Shown piece by piece: positions 37,743 to 46,947 of a stretch of DNA of 64,000 nucleotides. The position numbers and the translations under genes were made by a program. Origin of the DNA: Flavobacteriales bacterium (GTDB lineage Bacteria; Bacteroidota; Bacteroidia; Flavobacteriales_D; Sanyastnellaceae); assembly GCA_018402085.1 (NCBI GenBank), contig JAGYJM010000002.1:1364001-1428000 (forward strand). The letters are read 5' to 3'. Every line of letters starts with the position of its first letter. The first letter of the stretch is position 1. The notes beneath the pieces were generated by a model. It was given only the letters and a program-made list of their open reading frames with translations, made no database searches and was not told the DNA's origin.

Positions 37743-39857
37743 ATGCTGCGCACCATATTGAATGCCCTCACCGCCATCATTTTCAGCGGTTTAATCTCGC
37801 AACTATCCGCTCAACAATCGGCTGAATCAACCACTGTCAACCCGGAAAACATAACCATTTATCGAGATGCATGGGGCATTCCGCACATTTTTGCGGATAC
37901 CGACCCCGAGGTGGCCTATGGTCTTGCCTGGGCAAATGCTGAGGATGATTTTTTCACCATGCAAGAATTGCTGGTTTCGGTGCAGGGGAGCGCAGGCATC
38001 ATGCTTGGCAAAGAAGGTGCAGAGCGTGATTTTTTCACCCATGCGATAGGCGTACGTCGCGCCGTGCAAGAGCGCATGGCTCAATTACCGGCAGACTACA
38101 TTGCCTATCTGCAAGGGTATTGCGAGGGTATCAATGCTTTTGCTGCAGCACACCCTGACGAAGTTCGGGTCAAAGGCAGTTTTCCTGTTCAACCTGAAGA
38201 TATCATGTGCGGGTATGCTTTTGCGATGGCAGCACTCACCAAAGTACCTCAGGCCGTTCAGGCTATCATGGAAGGCACCATTGACCAACAAGAGCATACA
38301 TTTGGATCAAACGCTTTCAGTTTCAACAGTAATCGCACAGCTGACGGTGGTACCATGCTCACCATCAATCCACACCAACCCATTGAAGGACCTTTTTCAT
38401 GGTACGAGGCTCACCTCGTGAGCGGCGATGGCATGAATATTCACGGAGCTTTGTTCCCCGGTGGTTCTTCCGTTTTTCTGGGTAACGGACCAAACCTTGG
38501 CTGGGCACATACCTTCAATCACCTTGACCTCGTAGATGTATTCAAACTGGAAATGCATCCCGACAAAGATCTCCACTACAAATGGAACAAGCAGTGGATC
38601 AAACTGGAAGAGCGCCGGGTCAAACTCAAAGTTAAACTGAAGTGGTGGTTGCCAAAAATTGCCGTGAAAAAGACTACTTACTGGAGTGAGATCGGTGCGG
38701 TGGTCAAGTCTGAAGAAAATGGTGACTTCTACGCCCTCAAAATGCCCGCAACTGAAAAGATTGGCGCAGGAGAACAGTGGTACCGAATGAACAAGGCGCA
38801 GAATTTCACCCAGTTCTACAATGCCATTTCACTCGGGCAAACCACCATGTTCAATATTGTCTATGCAGATCGAAACGACACGATCTTCTATATCAACAAT
38901 GCTGTCATGCCTAAGCGCAATCCGAAATTCAACTACCGCACCGTGCTGCCTGCGAATGAAGAGACGGTCTGGAGCGAGTTTCACCCCACAGAAGACCTGG
39001 TGCAGTATGTGAATCCTGAATGTGGCTATGTGTTCAACACGAATAACCTCCCCACTAACGCCACATGTGCTGAAGAACAGCGAAGCATCACCGAGTGGCC
39101 TGACTATTTCGGATTTGATCATGACCTCGGTGACAATAACCGAGCCTTCAGGTTTATGGAAATGATTGAAGTGCCTGTACCCATGACCTGGGATCGCATG
39201 AAAGAGATCAAGTACGATACAGAACAGATGAACTGCACTGATATGTTCGAGAGCATCGAACATCTGCTGTACGCAGACTTAGGCGACCATCCGGAACTGT
39301 TACCCCTTCAAGAAAGAATCCTGCTGTGGGACGGCTGTGCTGAAAAGTCAAGTGTAGGAGCCGCTGTATTTCTGCTCGTCTTTCAACATATTTTCAAAGA
39401 AAAAGGATACGATGATTCCGACTTCAAACGGCCGCTCGAAGTTTCTGAACAGCTCTATATCGATGCGTTGCAGCACGCCTACGATCACTTCGAGAAACAC
39501 TTTGACGGAGAATTGGTCGGCCTTGGTGAAATTCAACGCATCGTTCGCGGAAAAGTGAATATGCCCGTGGCCGGGTACCCTGATGCGCTTGCTGCGAATT
39601 ATACCTCACCCTGGAAAGATGGGCGCTTTAAAACTTTTGTGGGCGATTCATACACCCACTTTGTGCACTGGATTCCCGGTGAAGATTACCCCGTTATGGA
39701 AACCCTTCACCCCTTTGGTGCAAGCAACCGGAAAGATTCTCCGCACTATATGGATCAAATGGAGCGCTACACACAGCAGAACCCAAAACGGATGACGGTT
39801 AACCCTGAAATCATCAAAGCTGAAGCGGTGCGCAGTTACCATCCGGGAGAACAGTAA
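37743..39857 (+). CDS. Penicillin acylase family N-terminal nucleophile hydrolase
   Basis: Exported amidase of the penicillin/acyl-homoserine-lactone acylase family. The 704 residues start with a signal peptide (MLRTILNALTAIIFSGLISQLSAQ), then the alpha-chain block ITIYRDAWGIPHIFADTDPEVAYGLAWANAEDDFF. Self-cleavage is expected before Ser189 in HTFGSNAFSFNS, which becomes the nucleophile of the beta chain; TINPHQPIEGPFSWYEAHL and GHT-like GWAHTFNHLDLVDVF follow. The substrate may be an acyl amide such as an AHL, an N-acyl amino acid or a cyclic peptide; this cannot be decided. It stands alone, 163 nt after the kinase. Confidence 0.9.
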   Translation: MLRTILNALTAIIFSGLISQLSAQQSAESTTVNPENITIYRDAWGIPHIFADTDPEVAYGLAWANAEDDFFTMQELLVSVQGSAGIMLGKEGAERDFFTHAIGVRRAVQERMAQLPADYIAYLQGYCEGINAFAAAHPDEVRVKGSFPVQPEDIMCGYAFAMAALTKVPQAVQAIMEGTIDQQEHTFGSNAFSFNSNRTADGGTMLTINPHQPIEGPFSWYEAHLVSGDGMNIHGALFPGGSSVFLGNGPNLGWAHTFNHLDLVDVFKLEMHPDKDLHYKWNKQWIKLEERRVKLKVKLKWWLPKIAVKKTTYWSEIGAVVKSEENGDFYALKMPATEKIGAGEQWYRMNKAQNFTQFYNAISLGQTTMFNIVYADRNDTIFYINNAVMPKRNPKFNYRTVLPANEETVWSEFHPTEDLVQYVNPECGYVFNTNNLPTNATCAEEQRSITEWPDYFGFDHDLGDNNRAFRFMEMIEVPVPMTWDRMKEIKYDTEQMNCTDMFESIEHLLYADLGDHPELLPLQERILLWDGCAEKSSVGAAVFLLVFQHIFKEKGYDDSDFKRPLEVSEQLYIDALQHAYDHFEKHFDGELVGLGEIQRIVRGKVNMPVAGYPDALAANYTSPWKDGRFKTFVGDSYTHFVHWIPGEDYPVMETLHPFGASNRKDSPHYMDQMERYTQQNPKRMTVNPEIIKAEAVRSYHPGEQ

Positions 39858-39947
39858 ACTCAGGATTACCAATCTGGCTGCCTTTTGAAACGCTTATCCG
39901 CAAAACAAAGGCCATCCCTTCGTATCTTCGCCCTGAAACGGTATGCC

Positions 39948-41366
39948 ATGAGAAATTTCTTCTTTACACTCGCGTTCGCATCCGCCGCTTTTGCGGCGTA
40001 CGCACAACCTACACATGAGGTAGGAAACACTACCCTCACAGAATTAGACCTCGTAACAGGAGTCGTGGTTCCCTGGGAGATTCTCTGGGGTCCCGATGAC
40101 CATATCTGGGTCACTGAACGTCGCGGAAAAGTGCTGCGCATAAATCCCGAAACCGGCAATACAAGCACAGTGCTCGACTTGTCAGACGAAATTTCGAACG
40201 GCGGTAACGGAGAACCCGGAATGCTGGGTATGGCCATGCACCCTGACTGGGAAAACACCCCACAAGTATTCATTGTCTACAATTACGGGCAGTCATGGGA
40301 TATCAAGCAGCGTCTTTCTGCCTTCACATGGAACGGCTCCGAACTGGAAGACGAAGAGTTCTTGCTCACCAGTATGCCCGGCGGTGGAATCCACAACGGT
40401 TCACGACTTCTCGTGTTGCCCGATAATACAATGCTCATGACAACGGGTGACGTGGGCAATGGCAATAGCGCACAAAACATGCAAAGCCTCAGCGGTAAAA
40501 TACTGCGCATTAACCTCGATGGCAGCATCCCGGCAGATAACCCCTTCGGACCAAATAGTTACATCTACAGCATCGGTCACCGCAACGCGCAAGGCTTATG
40601 CCTGGGGCCAAACGGTCTCGTTTACAGCTCGGAGCACGGAGCACAAACCGATGATGAATTCAATATCATCGAGGCCGGACGCAATTACGGCTGGCCAGAA
40701 GTGCAGGGATTCTGCGATAATCTTCCGCAGAGCGGAGGAAATGAAACGAGCTGGTGCGAAGAGTGGGACGTGGTTGAGCCGCTCGTGGCATGGACACCTT
40801 GCATCGCTGTGAACGGAATCGAATATTACACGCACGAGGCCATCCCTGAATGGCAAGGGAAAGTATTGATGGCAGTGCTCGGCGGACTAGCAGGAAACGC
40901 AGAGCGCCTCACGGTGCTTGAAATGAATGGTGACGGTACAGAGATTATCGGACAAGAGCAGTATTTCTCCGCCTTCAACCAACGCATTCGAGATGTCGCT
41001 GTAAACCCCTATACAGGAGCGATTTATGTCGCTTTTAATGGCCCGAGCTACCCCGGATCAGGCCCGAATATCATCAAAGAATTCCGCAACATGGATTTTG
41101 TCTCGGTAACCGAAAACCCAGATGCACACTCTCCTTTCGTAAATCTTTTTCCCAACCCGGTTGAAGATCGCCTGAAGTTCGAATTCAGCGATGATTTTCT
41201 CGGCACGAGCTTCCGCATTTATAGTTTTGAAGGCAAAGAAATGGGCCGCTATGTGGTGGCTGAAAATAACGTGAGCCTGAGTGTAGCCGATTGGGCTTCA
41301 GGTAAGTATTATCTCACAGCGACGACGCCTCTGGGCACTATCACTAAAACCTTCTTGAAGCGCTGA
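39948..41366 (+). CDS. PQQ-type sugar dehydrogenase (GSDH/Asd fold) with T9SS tail
   Basis: Predicted soluble quinoprotein glucose/sorbosone dehydrogenase, a six-bladed propeller oxidising aldose sugars outside the cell. ATG 39948 gives the signal peptide MRNFFFTLAFASAAFAAYAQ. The propeller covers residues 25-390 with the family blocks VVVPWEILWGPDDHIWVTERRG, GEPGMLGMAMHPDW, GGGIHNGSRLLVLPDNTMLMTTGD, IYSIGHRNAQGLCLGPNGLVYSSEHG and GRNYGWPEVQG. The C-terminal LFPNPVEDRLKFEFSD to TFLKR is a T9SS sorting tail. PQQ binding is inferred from the family. It precedes a TonB receptor by 8 nt. Confidence 0.9.
   Translation: MRNFFFTLAFASAAFAAYAQPTHEVGNTTLTELDLVTGVVVPWEILWGPDDHIWVTERRGKVLRINPETGNTSTVLDLSDEISNGGNGEPGMLGMAMHPDWENTPQVFIVYNYGQSWDIKQRLSAFTWNGSELEDEEFLLTSMPGGGIHNGSRLLVLPDNTMLMTTGDVGNGNSAQNMQSLSGKILRINLDGSIPADNPFGPNSYIYSIGHRNAQGLCLGPNGLVYSSEHGAQTDDEFNIIEAGRNYGWPEVQGFCDNLPQSGGNETSWCEEWDVVEPLVAWTPCIAVNGIEYYTHEAIPEWQGKVLMAVLGGLAGNAERLTVLEMNGDGTEIIGQEQYFSAFNQRIRDVAVNPYTGAIYVAFNGPSYPGSGPNIIKEFRNMDFVSVTENPDAHSPFVNLFPNPVEDRLKFEFSDDFLGTSFRIYSFEGKEMGRYVVAENNVSLSVADWASGKYYLTATTPLGTITKTFLKR
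39979..39997 (-). repeat. GGATG hairpin motif, copy 11
   Basis: CATCC then GCCGC/GCGGC arms around TTTT. It encodes part of the signal peptide of the sugar dehydrogenase (A-S-A-A-F-A-A). Confidence 0.8.
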
Positions 41367-41374
41367 TTGAAGCC

Positions 41375-43672
41375 GTGACGTGTAAATGTATTCTCACTTT
41401 TGTGCTGCTGCTTGCCGGCAGCACTTCTTTTTTTGGCCAAAGCAGCTTCATTCACGGTACGGTGTACGACGCAGAAACGGGTGAACCCGTAGGTAATGCG
41501 ATCGTATTATCTGCCTGCAACGACCGCACGTGGGTGAGCGACGCCCTCGGAGGATTCACGATCAATAGCACTGACCAATGCGACTCGCTTAAGATTAACC
41601 ACCCCTCCTATCGTACGGCTGAACTCCGCTACCCGAAAGATGGGCTCGTTGTGCTTCTGCAACCTGATGCGCTTACAATATTGAGTGATGCTGTTGTCGC
41701 CGCAAAAGCGGCGGATGCCGATACGCGCAGCACACCCGCGTCGGTTGTTACACTTAAGTCACCCATTCTTACAGCCGACGATCAAAGTTCTCTGTCGCTC
41801 GCATTAAATAGTGTGCCCGGAGTTCAGTTTGAGCAACGAGGTTTAGGTGGAAGCCGAAGAATAAACATCCGCAGTTCGATGGTGCGAAGTCCGTTCGCAG
41901 TGCGCAATTTTCAGCTATACCTCGATCAGTTTTCCCTCACCAGTCCGGATGGACAAGTAGCCCTCGAGCTAATTGATCCGTTCGACCTCGCGCAACTGAC
42001 CGTTGTTAAAGGGCCTGCGGCAAATAGCTGGGGTGCGGGCATTGGCGGTGCATTGTTGGCTGAATCCAAACGCGCTCCTGGTGGTGGCTCAGCGGTGCTC
42101 GGCAGCAGTATAACGGCAGGTAGCTTCGGCTTTGTACGCAGCACTTCCGCCCTCTCGGTGTCGGGTTCACAGTTCAATCTGCGTATTAGCCATATCCACC
42201 AGGAAACCGATGGATACCGCCTGCAAGAGTTCAATAAAAGAAGACAACTATCGATGCGGTTGCAATACTACGCGAGCAATACGCTTGATTATACGCTATG
42301 GTCAACAGTGTATGAAGGTAAATGGGGACTACCGGGCGGACTCGCCGCTGATCAGGCTGCAGAAGACCCTACCTCCGCTTCTCCTTATGCCGTGGATAAT
42401 TTCACGCATGTGCACCGCCGTAGATTTCGTACAGGCATTACGCAGCGCTGGACACACCGCTATTTCCAGAATCTGACAACGGTACACATCAATACGACAA
42501 CAAAGATCAACCCCTTTGGCACCAGCCCATTCTTCAATGGTTACAAAGACGAGGCCGCTGAAGGCTTTGGCGTGCGTAACCAAACGAACATCAACCTGGT
42601 GTCGAGACAGAAACTTGACATCGATGTGCGGGCTTATGTGCAGTACCTCAATGAAGACAACAACCTTAGCGAGTTTGACAATGTGTCGGGTGTCGGGGGA
42701 GCCTTCAGGTACGAAAACCAGACGCTGTCTGAAGAACTGACTGCCGGATTCCTGACGAGATTTGAAATAAGCGAAAACCTGCTCGTGAATGCCGGAATCA
42801 CCTACACTGACCGCAGTATGGCGGGCAATAACCGCTCTGTCATACTCGGAGAAGAGCTGCTAGTTGATGTAAACCGAAACTTTGACGCCTGGTTGCCCCG
42901 TATCGGTCTAAGCTACGCCCTCACTGAAAATCATTTTATCGTCGCCGGGGCCAGCCGTGCGTATAGTCCGCCGTCACTCTTTGAACTGGTTGAACCACTG
43001 ACCGGACTTTTGTCTCCTGATCTTCTGGCTGAAGTCGCCGTCAATTATGAAGCGGGCGCAAAGGGACGTATCGGAAGCCACCTCAACTACCACCTTAATG
43101 CATACCTGACCAACGTTTCTGATGCGATTCGTCAAAACATAGATATCAACGGTGCCGAATTCTTCGCCAATCAGGGTGATATGACCTTACATGGAGTCGA
43201 AGGACGATTGCTTTACAACCGTGACCTGTCAGAAAATGTACAACTCTCTGCCTACCTCAACGGTGCGCTGCAACGTCACGAATGGCTTATTGATGACGAA
43301 GACTTGTTCATTGACTCACCCTACCAGCTTCCCGGAACGCCCCGTGCAACGGCTGCCACTGGTGCCGACCTGCGACTCAAAGCAGGCTTTTTCGTGAACG
43401 TGCACTGGCAATGGTCTGATACTGCTCCCGCAAATAGCCGCAACACGGATTTCATCTCCGCTTTCGACGTGCTGAACAGTAAGATCGGGTGGGACTTCAA
43501 CCGCATTCTTCCCGAAGGATGGGATGCGAACGTGTTCTTCGGAGCACAAAATATCCTCAACGAACATTACACCAGCTTCGTGAATTTTGATGCTTTTGGC
43601 GGTCGCTATTTCAACCCAATGCCCAGACGAAATTACTACGGCGGAATCGAGCTTAGGTATCAGTTGAGATAA
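41375..43672 (+). CDS. TonB-dependent outer membrane receptor
   Basis: Outer-membrane active importer. The 765 residues start at GTG 41375 with a signal peptide (ILTFVLLLAGSTSFFGQ), then a carboxypeptidase-regulatory-like domain (HGTVYDAETGEPVGNAIVL, VSDALGGFTINS), a plug (LSLALNSVPGVQFEQRGLGGSRRINIRSS) and a barrel ending in an aromatic residue pattern (YYGGIELRYQLR). The substrate is unknown; siderophore-type receptors look nearest in plug style. Only 8 nt separate it from the sugar dehydrogenase, suggesting one transcript, but a functional link is inference. It converges on the PorE-like gene. Confidence 0.9.
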   Translation: MTCKCILTFVLLLAGSTSFFGQSSFIHGTVYDAETGEPVGNAIVLSACNDRTWVSDALGGFTINSTDQCDSLKINHPSYRTAELRYPKDGLVVLLQPDALTILSDAVVAAKAADADTRSTPASVVTLKSPILTADDQSSLSLALNSVPGVQFEQRGLGGSRRINIRSSMVRSPFAVRNFQLYLDQFSLTSPDGQVALELIDPFDLAQLTVVKGPAANSWGAGIGGALLAESKRAPGGGSAVLGSSITAGSFGFVRSTSALSVSGSQFNLRISHIHQETDGYRLQEFNKRRQLSMRLQYYASNTLDYTLWSTVYEGKWGLPGGLAADQAAEDPTSASPYAVDNFTHVHRRRFRTGITQRWTHRYFQNLTTVHINTTTKINPFGTSPFFNGYKDEAAEGFGVRNQTNINLVSRQKLDIDVRAYVQYLNEDNNLSEFDNVSGVGGAFRYENQTLSEELTAGFLTRFEISENLLVNAGITYTDRSMAGNNRSVILGEELLVDVNRNFDAWLPRIGLSYALTENHFIVAGASRAYSPPSLFELVEPLTGLLSPDLLAEVAVNYEAGAKGRIGSHLNYHLNAYLTNVSDAIRQNIDINGAEFFANQGDMTLHGVEGRLLYNRDLSENVQLSAYLNGALQRHEWLIDDEDLFIDSPYQLPGTPRATAATGADLRLKAGFFVNVHWQWSDTAPANSRNTDFISAFDVLNSKIGWDFNRILPEGWDANVFFGAQNILNEHYTSFVNFDAFGGRYFNPMPRRNYYGGIELRYQLR
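41699..41717 (+). repeat. GGATG hairpin motif, copy 12
   Basis: Arms GCCGC/GCGGC, loop AAAA, tail GGATG, in the linker before the plug of the TonB receptor (A-A-K-A-A-D-A). Confidence 0.8.
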
Positions 43673-43693
43673 TACGCACACAGTAGTGTAGAT

Positions 43694-45658
43694 CTACTTC
43701 ATCACCTTCATCTCTGTACGGCGATTGAGCGCGCGCCCTTCAGCTGTTTCATTGGTGGCCACCGGTTGGCTTTCACCATATCCTTTTGCTGTAAGACGTT
43801 CAGCTGAAATACCCTGACCGACCAAATACTCTACAACCGAATTGGCGCGATTCTGGCTCAACACCTGGTTGTCTTCATCCGTACCCACGGCGTCTGTATG
43901 TCCACCAATCTCTATATTCATTGCCGGATTAGCCTCCAGGAGCGCGATCAACTTATTCAGCTCAACTTTTGAAGAGGGTTTGAGCACATAACTGTCAGTG
44001 TCAAAGAAAACGTTATTCAGCACCATGCGCTTACCTTCTTTAAGCTTGTCAAGTGGCGCTTCCAGATTAACCGGTTCGCCTGCCTCAACTCCTTTGAGAC
44101 TAAAGTTCTCAGAGTAAAACAGATACCCAGGGCGTGAAACATTCAAGGCGTAATCTCTGCCCGGCGGTAAAACGACTAAAAACTCTCCGGTACGCGCATC
44201 ACTGTAGCTTTCAATGGCCACCTGCCCCGTTTCGAGATCGATCAACTCCACAATGGCTTCAAGCTTGTTTCGGTTTTCAGCATCATAAACCACCCCGCGC
44301 ACATAGCTGACGGGATTTGGTCGAACATTCTCCGGCAGCACAAAACTGTAGAGGTCGAGGTCCCCGTATCCTCCTGCACGGTCACTTGCGAAATACGCTA
44401 CCTCGCCTTTTGCATCCACAAGCAGTGAATTTTCATCCCCTCCGGTATTGATCGGATAGCCAAGGTTTACCGGCTCGCCCCAAGATCCGTCAGGCTGCTT
44501 CTTGCTGTAAAAAATATCTAGTCCGCCCATACCGGGGTGACCGTTCGAACTAAAATACAAGGTTTCACCATCAGGATGAATCAGAACCGATTCCTCAGCA
44601 AGAGGTGTATTGACCTTACCGGGAAGCAAGACAGGACGTGTCCATGTGCCGTCAGGCTTCAGTTGTGAATAGTAAATGTCTTGAGACTTGATTCCTTGTC
44701 CGCTGTGTTTGCCGCGAACAAAGTACAACGTGCGTCCATCAGCCGAGAAGCTCGGCTGTGAATCCCAGTCGTAGCTGTTGACCTGGCGAATATTCTGCGC
44801 CTTTCCCCACGTATTGCCTACACGTTTGGAAACGAAAAGGTCGCAACTTCCCAATCCGTCATAACTACCCCAGTCTCCCCCAAACGATTCACAAGCCACA
44901 AAAAAGAGCAGTGAGCCATCGGCACTCAGCGTTGGTGCGCCTTCATTGAAGGGGGTGTTAACCTCCGACAGAGGTTCTGCGGGCAGCCATCCATCACCAT
45001 CGCGCATCGTAATAAAGAAATCTTCCTGCTTTCCACCTCTCACGCGTTTATCATTCACAAGTCGGGTAAAGAGAAAGGTCTCTGAATCAGCCGTGATGCA
45101 CGGAAAATACTCTGCCATCTCTGAATTCACTGAGGGCCCCAGATTTACAGGGTCAAATGGCACCGGGTTAGCCTTCGCATTCTCAGCGAATCGACAGCTT
45201 TCAAGTTTCATCATGGCCTCGGCGTTCAGCGGAGGCGCCTCCAACTGCATTTTTAGCAAGGTCTCGAACTGAACCTTCGCATCCGCGTAGTCTTCCTCTT
45301 GCATGAGCAGATCACCCAGAAACAAATACGTCTGCGGAAAACTTCGTGAAGCGATCATGGTCACCTGCCGAAGGTCATCTATGGCCCCTTTACGGTCTTT
45401 CTCATCCATTTTCACCTGGGCGCGAAGAAGATATGCTTCACCAAAACGGGGTGCACGCTCAATGGCTTTTTCTATGAGTTGAGCAGCCTCTTCGGAAAGT
45501 CGCAACTCATAGGCCCGTATGGCTTCTTCGTATAGCTTTATCGCTTTTTTATCACTGATTGAGTAGCGCTGCCCAGGCTGGGCAGTAGCGATCGTGCTGA
45601 GTAACAGACAAAATGCCAATAAGCTCAGTTGACGGATGGAGGGCAGGTTGTTGATCAT
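43694..45658 (-). CDS. PorE-like OmpA-family protein (TPR, propeller, CRD, OmpA)
   Basis: Periplasmic, peptidoglycan-bound protein with the domain order of the T9SS component PorE. From ATG 45658 it has a signal peptide (LSLLAFCLLLSTIATAQ), TPR helices at about 30-150 (AIRAYELRLSEEAAQLIEKAIERAPRFGEAYLLRAQ), WD40-like PD40 blades at about 180-430 (repeated FSADGRTLYFVR, HPDGETLYFSSNGHPGMGGLDIFYSK), a carboxypeptidase-regulatory-like domain at about 435-520, and a C-terminal OmpA domain (NNVFFDTDSYVLKPSS, IGGHTDAVGTDEDNQVLSQNRA). Several paralogues of this layout exist in Bacteroidota, so the PorE role is probable but not certain. Confidence 0.85.
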   Translation of the reverse strand: MINNLPSIRQLSLLAFCLLLSTIATAQPGQRYSISDKKAIKLYEEAIRAYELRLSEEAAQLIEKAIERAPRFGEAYLLRAQVKMDEKDRKGAIDDLRQVTMIASRSFPQTYLFLGDLLMQEEDYADAKVQFETLLKMQLEAPPLNAEAMMKLESCRFAENAKANPVPFDPVNLGPSVNSEMAEYFPCITADSETFLFTRLVNDKRVRGGKQEDFFITMRDGDGWLPAEPLSEVNTPFNEGAPTLSADGSLLFFVACESFGGDWGSYDGLGSCDLFVSKRVGNTWGKAQNIRQVNSYDWDSQPSFSADGRTLYFVRGKHSGQGIKSQDIYYSQLKPDGTWTRPVLLPGKVNTPLAEESVLIHPDGETLYFSSNGHPGMGGLDIFYSKKQPDGSWGEPVNLGYPINTGGDENSLLVDAKGEVAYFASDRAGGYGDLDLYSFVLPENVRPNPVSYVRGVVYDAENRNKLEAIVELIDLETGQVAIESYSDARTGEFLVVLPPGRDYALNVSRPGYLFYSENFSLKGVEAGEPVNLEAPLDKLKEGKRMVLNNVFFDTDSYVLKPSSKVELNKLIALLEANPAMNIEIGGHTDAVGTDEDNQVLSQNRANSVVEYLVGQGISAERLTAKGYGESQPVATNETAEGRALNRRTEMKVMK

Positions 45659-45733
45659 GCGTGAAAAATACGTATTCTCTTCAATGAAGGACAAAAATCA
45701 GGCCACATATGGCAATCGTCTTAGATTCGCAGC

Positions 45734-46255
45734 ATGACCCGAATAGGATTACTTTCAGACACTCACGGATATATCGATGATCGCATCATTCATCATCTGT
45801 CAGATTGTGATGAAATCTGGCACGCAGGTGATATTGGTGATCTGAGCGTGATGGAGCCACTTGAAGCTCTGAAACCCGTGCGCGCGGTTTACGGCAATAT
45901 CGACGGCACGGAGATTCGTAAGACGTATCCGGTTGAACAACATGTTGAAATCGAAGGACTGACGGTCTGGATGACCCACATTGCAGGGCGTCCGGGCCGC
46001 TACAAAAGCAGCATTCCGGCGCTAATTCGCTTGCGTAAACCGGATATTCTGATCTGTGGTCATTCGCATATTCTCAAAGTAGCGAAAGACCCTGTCTTTG
46101 ACTGTCTTTACATGAACCCCGGTGCTGCCGGAAAGCATGGTTTCCACAAAGTGCGCACCCTTCTTCGTTTCACGATTGACAAGGGGAAAGTAACCGATAT
46201 GCAGGCCGTAGAGCTGGGGCCGCGGGCAGATCGTTCAGCGGATTCGGTCGAGTGA
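45734..46255 (+). CDS. YfcE-type metallophosphoesterase
   Basis: Calcineurin-like phosphoesterase with a two-metal site: LSDTHG, WHAGDIGD, AVYGNIDG, TH(IAG) and CGHSHILKV are the ordered metal and catalytic motifs. At 173 residues it matches YfcE/MJ0936 phosphodiesterases; the natural substrate is unknown. A near-consensus -7 box (TAGATTCG) ends 4-5 nt before the ATG, implying a leaderless transcript. Its 3' end overlaps the convergent DUF4293 gene by 21 nt. Confidence 0.93.
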   Translation: MTRIGLLSDTHGYIDDRIIHHLSDCDEIWHAGDIGDLSVMEPLEALKPVRAVYGNIDGTEIRKTYPVEQHVEIEGLTVWMTHIAGRPGRYKSSIPALIRLRKPDILICGHSHILKVAKDPVFDCLYMNPGAAGKHGFHKVRTLLRFTIDKGKVTDMQAVELGPRADRSADSVE

Positions 46256-46705
46256 TTTGATCAGTTCTTCGTCGCGTCGGATAGCTCTGCTTGCCAACAT
46301 CGCAAAAGCGATGGATGCGAAAGGAAGAAAGAAACCGACACGATACCCCAAATCAGGTTCGGTGAGATCAAGATCCCAGTAATTTCGGGAAACGAAATAC
46401 CATACAGCAATTAAGCCGCCAATGATAAACAGGTACGCAAAGCGGATCACCCTGCGCTGTGTTGACCGGTTTCGGTATAGAAGAATTGAGGCAAAGAGCA
46501 TGGCGGCAGCGACCGCGTAAAGGCTGACCGGAAGCAGACCGAAATCTACAGGCTCTACTTCTCCGTTGGCATTATTCAAGGCATAAAGAGAAAGCTCACT
46601 TTTAATGCCAGCTGCGTCTGTGTAATGAGCGATGTCGGTAAAGAATACTGCACTCAGGCACAATACGGCCAGAAGAAGATAAATGGTTTGAATGCGCTGG
46701 ATCAT
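46235..46705 (-). CDS. DUF4293 family membrane protein
   Basis: Four-helix membrane protein of unknown function found in Bacteroidota, commonly next to rho as here. The 156 residues start MIQRIQTIYLLLAVLCLSAVFF, which is typical, and end in a charged RAIRRDEELIKSLDRIR tail. A minus-strand -7 box (46723-46730) lies 18-25 nt before the ATG. It is divergent from rho. Confidence 0.88.
   Translation of the reverse strand: MIQRIQTIYLLLAVLCLSAVFFTDIAHYTDAAGIKSELSLYALNNANGEVEPVDFGLLPVSLYAVAAAMLFASILLYRNRSTQRRVIRFAYLFIIGGLIAVWYFVSRNYWDLDLTEPDLGYRVGFFLPFASIAFAMLASRAIRRDEELIKSLDRIR
46299..46317 (+). repeat. GGATG hairpin motif, copy 13
   Basis: Arms ATCGC/GCGAT, loop AAAA, tail GGATG, antisense within the DUF4293 gene (coding strand A-S-I-A-F-A-M). 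Confidence 0.8.
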
Positions 46706-46722
46706 CCCTGTATGTTTGCCAC

Positions 46723-46730
46723 AAAGATAA
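46723..46730 (-). promoter_or_regulatory. -7 box of the DUF4293 gene
   Basis: TATCTTTG on the minus strand, a perfect TAnnTTTG match 18 nt before the ATG at 46705. Confidence 0.6.
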
Positions 46731-46833
46731 ACGCATTCATCGGGCTGACCTTATTTCATCAAATCTACACTCCACAAACAGTTTTTTATGCTAAATTGAC
46801 CGGTATCGGGATAAATTTAGCTGATGCACCTGC

Positions 46834-46860
46834 TTGTAAGCCCGAAAAACACTATACTTG
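46834..46860 (+). promoter_or_regulatory. Promoter of rho
   Basis: TTG at 46834-46836 and TATACTTG (one mismatch to TAnnTTTG) at 46853-46860, 16 nt apart. It leaves an 87-nt leader that contains hairpin motif copy 14. Confidence 0.5.
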
Positions 46861-46904
46861 CACCGTCTATTCAGACATACTCCTAATCTATTACCCATCT
46901 GATT

Positions 46905-46923
46905 CATCCGCGCATTTCTGCGC
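46905..46923 (-). repeat. GGATG hairpin motif, copy 14 (intergenic, variant)
   Basis: CATCC then GCGCA/TGCGC arms around TTTC, 24 nt before the rho ATG and inside its predicted 5' leader. Confidence 0.65.
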
Positions 46924-46947
46924 GTATTCCCACAGGAACAATATACT

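Noticed and set aside
40847-40866. GCCAT/ATGGC inverted repeat in the sugar dehydrogenase gene
   Set aside because: Single occurrence with a 6-nt loop and no link to the repeat families.
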